Shown here in pieces: positions 56,700 through 64,000 of a DNA stretch of 64,000 nucleotides. Made by a program: the position numbers and the translations under genes. The stretch comes from Mytilus galloprovincialis (lineage: Eukaryota; Mollusca; Bivalvia; Mytilida; Mytilidae). The stretch lies in assembly GCF_965363235.1 (NCBI RefSeq), contig NC_134839.1, positions 76,409,410 through 76,473,409 of the forward strand. Reading direction: 5' to 3'. The notes below the pieces were generated by a model, which saw nothing but the letters and a program-made list of their open reading frames with translations, ran no database searches and had not been told where the DNA came from. Numbering within the stretch: the stretch's first letter is position 1; each line of letters starts with the position of its first letter.

Positions 56700-56975
56700 T
56701 CTAGAACTCGTATTCTTTAAGATTACTTATGCTCGTCTTTCATTTTTGCTTTGTACTTTTTGTATATGTTTTTATGTTTCTTCGTTACATATATGCCGTG
56801 GCTCTGTTCTTAAACATCCCGTCATTGTGTTATTGTACTAGAGTAAATGTGTGTATTCTTGTCTTTAATTGTTACTAATATGATTGGTCTGTATGCAATT
56901 TTTTGCTTCTTTGTTACATGTTTGTATGTTTTTTTCAGTGATTAGGATTATAGTACAATGTTTACTTCTGTATAT
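56700..56975 (+). repeat. Dispersed 'TTCTTCGTTACATATATGCC' repeat
   Basis: Relative of 24850-25030, with GTGGCTCTGTTCTTAAACAT and CGTCATTGTGTTAT. Confidence 0.65.
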
Positions 56976-57361
56976 TTGACATAACGATAAAACGACGACT
57001 TGCAAAAAAAGAAAGGACAGTCTTACTGATGTTTGGGTCACTGAGTAAAACTGAGTAAAACCACTTTTTTTTAATATCACCTGTTGTGCGTATTAGCTGA
57101 TATCATTTATTTACGTTGATATGCAAATGATTTATTCTACTTACGGCATTATACTTAATTGGTCAGCTATCAAAATGTTTATCTACTTGCGATAACAAAT
57201 ATTAAAACAACGTACTCAACAAGAGGTAACGTCGGGTAATGGTCAATGAAAGTTATCGACAAAGTTAAGCTGTATTTTTGGATGAATAATCAGCCATTGA
57301 TTTAGAACAACATAAAAAAAACACTGTTTAACATGTACATCATTAAAATCATTATTGAAAC

Positions 57362-57640
57362 CGTCTTGGTGGTCTTGACTAGTGGTAACGTGTTCGACTC
57401 GAATTCAAGAGGTCGTGAGTGCGAACACCGGTAGGGACAAACCAGATTTTAAAATTGGTATATGCTTCTTCTCCGCTTGGGACGTGTCATTAAGGAGTTA
57501 AAACAAATATACGTCGGCTCGGCCTCGCCTCAGAATATTGTGTCTTGGAAGGATAACATATCTTTTTGCGGACTGCTATCTTTTGAACTAGTACGATAAA
57601 ACTCGTTATATTTGGTACAAAGCAGGGTTTACATTATATA
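57362..57640 (+). repeat. tRNA-derived SINE
   Basis: The head (about 57362-57437) has an A-box-like TGGTCTTGACTAGTGGTAAC and a decayed B box (GAGTGCGAACACC). The body contains TTCTTCTCCGCTTGGG, GTCGGCTCGGCCTCGCCTCA and ATCTTTTGAACTAGTACGAT, ending near ACTCGTTATATTTGGTAC. I recognise this arrangement from bivalve SINEs. Confidence 0.7.
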
Positions 57641-57689
57641 ACAATAACATGTTTTTGTCCTGAATATGCATTAAATTTGCCACTTGACG

Positions 57690-57890
57690 TTAAGCAGCCA
57701 TCCATCATCATCATCAGGTTATTTTGATAAAGTAAAACACAATTTTGGGGGCCCTTTATAGCATGCTGTTCGGTGTGAGCCAAGGATCCGTGTTGGAGGC
57801 CGTACCATGACCTATAATGGTTTACTTTTATAATTGTGAATTGGATGGAGAGTTGTCTCATTGGCACTCATACCACACCTTCCCATATAT
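57690..57890 (-). repeat. Dispersed repeat, tail family
   Basis: GGGGCCCTTTATAGCATGCT, GGTGTGAGCCAAGGATCCGT, GGATGGAGAGTTGTCTCATT. Confidence 0.7.
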
Positions 57891-57894
57891 ATCC

Positions 57895-59454
57895 AATTAT
57901 TATTTTATAACAACCTTTGTCGAATGCGTACTGATTTCTAAATGGTGTCCATGACGTATACATACTGCTGGTGTGATAAAAAAATAAAGTCTGATTTTCA
58001 ACTTCAATTCAAGAGTAAAATAGAGAAAACGTAATTTAGAAAATGTAATTGAATTGTATAGAAAGAGACGTTTTAAGATGACAGTTCTATTTCCCGTCTT
58101 GAAAGGATAAAACATACTATGAATTGTGCGCGAGTCCGAAGCCCGTTTCTATATTTATCTTCAACAGGAACGCTCAAACCAAAACAATATAAAGCAAAGA
58201 ACGACATAAAGATGCAGGAATCATTGATTCTCTATAAGATCTTAATTAGTCATTGGCAATTTAAGTAAAAAGTTCACGAGTTATAAGCTAAGTGCATGTA
58301 TTTTTGGGATCAACTAGCATTTATATGCTATTGCTATTATTAAACTTATATTATTGCAGCGTCAAATTCTTTTCCCAGTGATTATTAAGTTGACATGTTT
58401 ATCATGTTTATTATAGACATCGACGAGGGTCTTTGTGTACTATATCAAGGAACTGTGATGATTCAGCATACGAACGATACATCAGTCTTAATAGGATGAT
58501 AGTTTCTCTTCAAACCATATGAAAAAACAAACAGACTTCCTTTTTTTCATTTCGAATCATGAACAATAATTCCAATTGTATCTTATAATCTCTTTTATTG
58601 TAAATATATTTTAAAGTGCACGACATATTGTTTTTGTGCAAAAAGCACTTCTTTCTACATGTTCTATGAATGTTAAATCTTTTTATACCATATAGAAATT
58701 AAGATTTATTCATTCGTCCATTCATTTATTTATACCTGGTCCTGATAAAAATGTTCAGTTTCCTAATAAAAAATTTATCATTACCTTTGCATATTTATTT
58801 CCTGGTAGAAAAACTTTTTCTTTGTTTAGATGTAAATTTTATTACAAGTTATTTACTGAAGTAACCACTGATTACAGAATAACACAGAAGATACATAATA
58901 ATCCATATTATACGTGGGAAGGGATATAATACATACATAAGGCATACAAAAATACTTAACTTTAAGGTAACTTCAACATCGGGAAGTTTATAAAAACTAA
59001 GAAATAAACGTTTGACATTATGAATAAGTGGTACGAATAGAAAACAACTGTTATATTCCTATCTTGGTATCGGCTTTTTTAAAGAAGACTGGGGTTATCG
59101 CTCTTCCTACAACAAAAAGGTAGTAAAATGCAGAGCAGAGTACTGTATATTCATAAAATTACGTCAGATATCAGAATAAACTATTGGGCTTGTTGCTCTA
59201 TATATTGTCTATTCAATGTAAAAATGAGTCCGTCTATTTATGTGAAGATAAAACACATAACAAAAAAGATGATACAAACAGGTATTTGTGTTCCTGATTG
59301 TAAGTGTAACATTTATGAAAATTAATGACAGCTTCTAGTGTTTTTGTCTGATATTATACGTCTGAGTTTGTCTATGAAAATAAACTAAAGGAAAAGAAAT
59401 ATGTGACTTAAATTACAAACATGAATACATGATGTTGTTGTACCCCTATTTTGA
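57895..59454. other. No gene recognised
   Basis: AT-rich. A short open segment at about 58416-58495 (plus) ends in a stop and lacks convincing splice sites. No domains. Confidence 0.35.
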
Positions 59455-59665
59455 AATTTTACCTATTGTTTCTGTTTGTTTTGTTCACACATCGTTGTCA
59501 ATATAATCGAATTGTATGCGACTGTCATACAAGTGAGAAGTTTAGCTTATACTAGGACAGTTGTTATTCATTCGTTTGATGTGTTTGAGCCATTTGATTA
59601 GAGACTTTCCGTTTTGAATCTTCCTCGAGGTTCTGTTTTTTTTTTGTGATTTTACTTTTTGCCAG
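59455..59665 (+). repeat. Dispersed repeat, internally deleted copy of the 25080 family
   Basis: TTGTTCACACATCGTTGTCA, GACTGTCATACAAGTGAGAA, then directly GTTTGATGTGTTTGAGCC and TTCCTCGAGGTTCTG. Confidence 0.65.
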
Positions 59666-59669
59666 TATT

Positions 59670-60965
59670 TGTGTATCAAAATATTTAAAAGATGAGTCTA
59701 TTTAAAAACAAAAGAAAGAAATGCAATACAACTACTCAATAATAAACAAAAAAACATTAAACTAAATCAATAATAGAAAATTAAAAAAAAAAAAGAACGT
59801 GAGGTGACCAAATGAATATCTAAAGTTCATTGCACTATCTCTATGAAGAAACACGTACTCTTACCATAAGGTAAGCTTTACAAGGTCAATCAGATGTAAG
59901 AAGGTGGAGAGACATCATAATGTCTACTACATTGATCATAATGACAAAAGGAATAAAGATAATCACTTGACTACAGGGTCTTGGTGTGAATCTGCCATAT
60001 TATGTAACTGGAGAGAATGAGTAATTATAAATGTGTGTTTAACACTCTCTTTCCCTCACATAGTCGTATAGCACAATTCACAGTGTCACAACTATAATTC
60101 AATTCAAAAAATCAAATTGCAAAAATATGTGCAAGTAGCTCTTTCTTGCGGGACAAAATTGCTCCATCCAACGTTATTACACCTCAACAAGATAACAAAA
60201 AGTTAAAATTTAAAAAAAAAACATTCTCTTTCTCCTATGACCTTCTGTCTGTTAAACGTAGACAAAGCGTGCGTCTATTGTCCAAAGCCTGACCACCTGC
60301 ACCTTTGAGGACGTTATATATGTGGGTTTTTTTTCAGGATTTCACGTTTGCATTATCGCTTGTTTTTTTGTATGAGATTTTTTGTATTACTAGAAGATCC
60401 TGATATAGATCGAGTTGAAAGATTTTCTTTATAAATCAATAATTAAAGGAGTGATAAGGTCATGGATTTGAAAGGTTTCTTTTTAATCTTCGATACTATT
60501 GCAAATGTTTATTGACAAACTGTATGAAATATGCACTCAAATTCGAATATCAACAATGCATAATGAAAAAAGATTATTTTGTAAAACAGTCTTAAAGATT
60601 AGAAAAAAAAGGAAGGTATTACAGGAAATGGAATCGGATTAACTAATTACAGATTGATCCCAGAGGAAATTCCTAAGTATCCATTAAACATTCCTTATAC
60701 AACAGAAATTTAATATTCGTCGTGACAATTAAGTTTTCGTTTACACTGTTGAAATCACAAGTGCTTATTTCCTAATTAAAACAATTATGCAGATTCAAAT
60801 CCACTAATAAACTGCTAGAGATATGTACAAATACGGTGGAATTAATGATTGTTTTTACGATTTTTCATTTAATTCTACTTTCACAAAAAGTGATGCATAA
60901 AATATACTGATAATAACATCGATTCCATGTCATCTTTACTGGTCATGAAACACTTGAAATATTCC
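59670..60965. other. No gene recognised
   Basis: AT-rich intergenic DNA, homopolymer A and T runs, no supported ORF or RNA gene. Confidence 0.4.
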
Positions 60966-60969
60966 GGTT

Positions 60970-61375
60970 GTTCTTATTATTTCTTTGCTTTTGATTCTGC
61001 AAATACCAAAGGAACATTCAAACTCACAAATCAAAAATAAACTGACAACGTCAAGACTGAATAAGAAAAAGACAAACAGACAAACAATAGTACTCAAACA
61101 CAATATAGAAAACTAAATTGGATATTCCGTAACGGTCAACCAACTCGTGATGGCGTTCGTAAAATTTACGAAGGGATGATTGAACTTCACTGTTTAAAAA
61201 TACTGGATTTATAGTTTCCTTGTTAGAATCAAGCATATACAATGTCAGTTTCAGAGAACTTTTTGATGCAGAGTGATGTTTTACAAAGTAGGATTTATTT
61301 CTCCTTAAGACAAGATACTTGGATCTACGTTGGCCATTCTTTTTTTTACAAAACAAAGTAATGTCTGTTTTTGTT
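60970..61375 (-). mobile_element. Penelope-like fossil, internally deleted
   Basis: The minus strand joins an N-terminal-side block (RSKYLVLRRNKSYFVKHHS) to the C-terminal LRKFYERHHELVDRYGIS, so most of the reverse transcriptase is missing. The same family as 1420-2870. Broken. A hammerhead-bearing repeat (61385-61540, minus) lies immediately upstream in the same orientation. Confidence 0.65.
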
Positions 61376-61384
61376 GGAATGGAA

Positions 61385-61540
61385 TAGTTGTGTAAATAGT
61401 TATCAAAGGTACCAGGACTATAATTTAGTACGACAGACGCGCGTTTCGTCTACATAAGACTCATCAGTAACGCTCATATCAAAATATTTATAAAGCCAAA
61501 GAAGTACAAAGTTGAAGAGCATTGAGGATCCAAAGTAACG
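61385..61540 (-). repeat. Hammerhead-ribozyme repeat, minus orientation
   Basis: AAAGGTACCAGGACTATAAT, the ribozyme, then AGCCAAAGAAGTACAAAGTT and GAAGAGCATTGAGGATCCAA, all complements of the 27240 body. Confidence 0.75.
61430..61473 (-). ncRNA. Hammerhead ribozyme motif
   Basis: The minus strand reads GCGTTA-CTGATGA, stem II GTCT-TATGT-AGAC, GAA, ACGCGCGT, C, TGTCGT. The core is complete and stem I has one mismatch. Confidence 0.8.
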
Positions 61541-61934
61541 TGTATAAAAGTCAAAATTAATGTTTAAATACTAAACAAAATATATTGCAAGATGAAAGTG
61601 TGCCTTACTAAATATCAATACAAAGCTAGTTATCAATTAATCAAAACTGAAATTAATGTCAATATCGATAATGACAATATCTAAATATTTTTTAATCTTA
61701 AACATCACTACAGACACTGGCAAAGCAAACGAGTTTGAAAATATACACACCGTTAGAGGTAATCGGGTAAACACCACCGTCATAAACAGGAAAAGAAACA
61801 AGATGAAACCAATTTTTTGTTCGAATACCCTAAATATACATAGAAATAAGAATATGGGGTATGAGTGCCTATGAGACAACTTTACATCTAGGTAACAATG
61901 TATAAAAAGTAAACAATTACAAGTAAAACAATTG

Positions 61935-62385
61935 CACTGTCCTAAATTAGTTTTCGTTATTCGTTGTTATTCTGTGATTATCATCATGATCATGTCGAAT
62001 GTACTATTATTTTATTTATTTATGTATTTCCCTGTCTTTGGTGTTCTTGTATTTATTTGTACTTGTAATGTTGTCGTTTTAGCGGTATATTAAACATTAC
62101 CACAAAGCACGGAGGTTTGGCTAGCTACAAACCCTGGTTTAATCCACCATGTTTTCTTAAAATGTCCTGTGCTAAGTCAGAAATATTGCAGTTGTTATCT
62201 AATAGTTAGTTTCTATGTATGTTGCATTGTTGTTTGTTTTTTGTTACACTTCAGTATTCTGTTGTGTCGTTGTTTTCCTCTTATACTTGATGTGTTTCCC
62301 TCGGATTTAGTTTGTTACCCGGATTTGTGATGTTGGGAATACAAGACGTATATTCGTTGCCTTTGGTTCTGTTAAGTTTTGTAGA
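61935..62385 (+). repeat. Dispersed repeat (partner of 56205-56690)
   Basis: GTTTAATCCACCATGTTTTC, CTTATACTTGATGTGTTTCC, TTACCCGGATTTGTGATG. Confidence 0.7.
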
Positions 62386-62674
62386 ACTAGCATGTACGTT
62401 TCACATTACTTGGTGTATCCCTTTTCATCAATGCTGAGAAAAAGAATGGAATGAGTATCAATGTAGAAAGTATTAAATGTAAAGCTGTATTGGTATCGAT
62501 GTTAAACATTTTAGTTCAAAATTTTATTACTAACGATGTGAAAAAGATTTTGTTTTAATTTTATTGCTAACGATATGAAAAGATTTAGTTTTAATTTTAT
62601 TAATAACGATCGTTTTGAAAAAAGATTGAGAGTTAAACTTTATTGGAAACAATATGTACGATATTTAGTGTAAC

Positions 62675-63340
62675 TGTTCCGGACCATATGAGTATTTGGA
62701 CCATACGCGTACGGTCATGACCATATGAGTATAATACTCGTATGGTTATTAACGGGCCGGAAAATATGAGTATTTGGACCATATAGGTATTTTTTTTTAA
62801 AATTACATTATAAAAGTTTCAATTATAAAAACTTTATCTAAAAAAAAACAATGATAGTTACATGACAATGTATTATTTTTATAAATCAAATACTACGTAA
62901 AAATTAAATATTACCATAGTTAGTTTTCATCGCTAATTACATTTAGGCATGCAGGCTTGGGGTGGTATTTACTTCCACACGGTATCATAGCTTTTTGCAT
63001 TTGCAAGTAAAGGTTGTGCACGATCCTTTTCATTTACACCTTTATTTTATTTATTATAGTTTTGACAAGTAAGTAAAATTAACTATGTGAAACATGTAAT
63101 TTTTATTTAGTTAATCTTTTTATTATAATATATTAATAAAATTACCTTTATGATAGCGTCTTTTTAATGAACGAGTTATGCAGAGTTTGGAAGTAATAAA
63201 AGTAAACTGTAACAGATTGTAAATTACCCCGACCATACGTGTACGGTCGGACCATACGCGTATGGTTGGACCATATGAGTATATACCCATATGGTCATGG
63301 CCATACGCGTATGGTCCAAATACTCATATGGTCCGGAACA
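62675..63340. mobile_element. 666-bp inverted-repeat element of CATATG / ACGCGT palindromes, TAAC target
   Basis: TGTTCCGGACCATATGAGTA (62675 on) and its complement (63321-63340) start inverted repeats of about 58 bp, flanked by TAAC at 62671-62674 and 63341-63344. Within the arms GACCATATGAGTAT and CCATACGCGTATGG recur in both orientations. The centre is AT-rich and noncoding. A 4-bp duplication fits Sola- or Chapaev-type movers, but this is not decisive. Confidence 0.82.
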
Positions 63341-63344
63341 TAAC

Positions 63345-64000
63345 CATTATTTGTATCGACGTGAAAAAAGATTTAGTGTAAAACCTTACTGATTAAGATA
63401 ACAATAACGTTAAAATAGAAAAAATGCTGAAAGTACTCATCCATTTGAGTTTGTTCTATAAAGTACATTTTTAGCCGACAGTCTCATGACAATTATTTCA
63501 AGAATATTCAAGACTGTGAATATACTGACTATTGGCATAAGCTAAAACAGTGAACGAGAAAATACGCGGAAGTATTCACTATTGGTTGCTTCGTTGCTTA
63601 TAGCAATGGTGTTGTCAGTTGTTTTCAACCTGTACGTTTGAATTTCCCTGTGGTTTCTTCTGACTCTCTTTAACAAAAATAATGGATTACAATAAAGAAC
63701 TTTTCCAATACTATGAAATATTTTCGAACTCAACTGCACTGTTGCTGAATTGGTGCGATGCATTTTACCAACAAATGGATTCACACCTTTCGCCTCTTTT
63801 TTTCAATGTACTTCCTTCTAATGTAATCGAAATGTGGGTATTTTGACTTCCCACAAACAAATTGACGCCCCTAATGGCTCGATTGTCCAATGGAAAGGAT
63901 AAGGTGGCCACAGGTAAGTTTCAATTTGGAATGCAGTGACAGTGTTCTAAGACGGAATAGACTTTGGTAAAATATGATGTTTTAATACGGAATTATTTTT
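63345..64000. other. No gene confirmed; possible exon start at the edge
   Basis: ATG at 63874 opens 13 codons to a good donor CAG/GTAAGT at 63914. With only 90 bases left it cannot be tested. The minus frame 63542-63784 has no recognisable domain. Confidence 0.25.

Noticed and set aside
61637-61879. 80-codon hydrophobic minus-strand open frame
   Set aside because: AT-rich composition produces Phe/Ile/Leu; no splice sites or homology, and it overlaps a dispersed repeat at its end.
63874-63913. First coding exon (13 codons then GTAAGT) or a tRNA-like A box
   Set aside because: Too close to the window edge; no leader-like hydrophobicity and no B box, so neither reading can be supported.

Overview
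The window looks like nuclear DNA of a marine mussel (Mytilidae, most likely Mytilus). It is AT-rich with long introns and no operons. Several dispersed repeats are ones I recognise from mussel sequence: a hammerhead-ribozyme repeat, Penelope-like reverse transcriptase remnants with their tails, and a tRNA-headed SINE. Species assignment is inference from memory of these families.

Three host genes can be assembled exon by exon, with GT/AG borders and matching phases. (1) Minus strand, 10476 to 8472: a four-exon, 190-residue homologue of TMIE, the TMC mechanotransduction-channel partner. (2) Plus strand, 11719 to 26031: a five-exon, 269-residue C-type-lectin-domain single-pass receptor, divergent from TMIE; its last intron holds a LINE. 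(3) Minus strand, 37562 to 30133: the 3' part of a kringle - LDLa - kringle - Thr/Ser stalk - membrane-anchor receptor, every internal exon phase 1-1. Its signal-peptide exon was not found. Genes 2 and 3 are convergent.

The rest is mostly mobile DNA. 1300-3300: a Penelope-like fossil split by a TTAA-flanked MITE, plus short tandem repeats. 6600-7700, 10628-10893, 27240-27897 and 61385-61540: repeats carrying hammerhead ribozymes, including one head-to-tail pair 347 bp apart. 13640-14085, 35340-36850, 39990-40190 and 60970-61375: further Penelope-like fossils. About 19600-24840: an almost full-length APE-type LINE. 26641-27222 and 28801-28960: MITEs with clear target duplications. 29092-29781: a 58-bp minisatellite. 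41085-41720 and 47690-48965: degraded LINE reverse transcriptases, the second inside a 3.2-kb terminal-inverted-repeat element (47070-50306). 44313-45424: a PIF/Harbinger-derived element packed with a TCGTACGA-type dyad. 57362-57640: a SINE. 62675-63340: an inverted-repeat element built of CATATG and ACGCGT palindromes.

No functional link between the three host genes is visible beyond all three encoding single-pass membrane proteins. From 50.3 kb to the end I see repeats and unassigned AT-rich DNA but no gene I can support.
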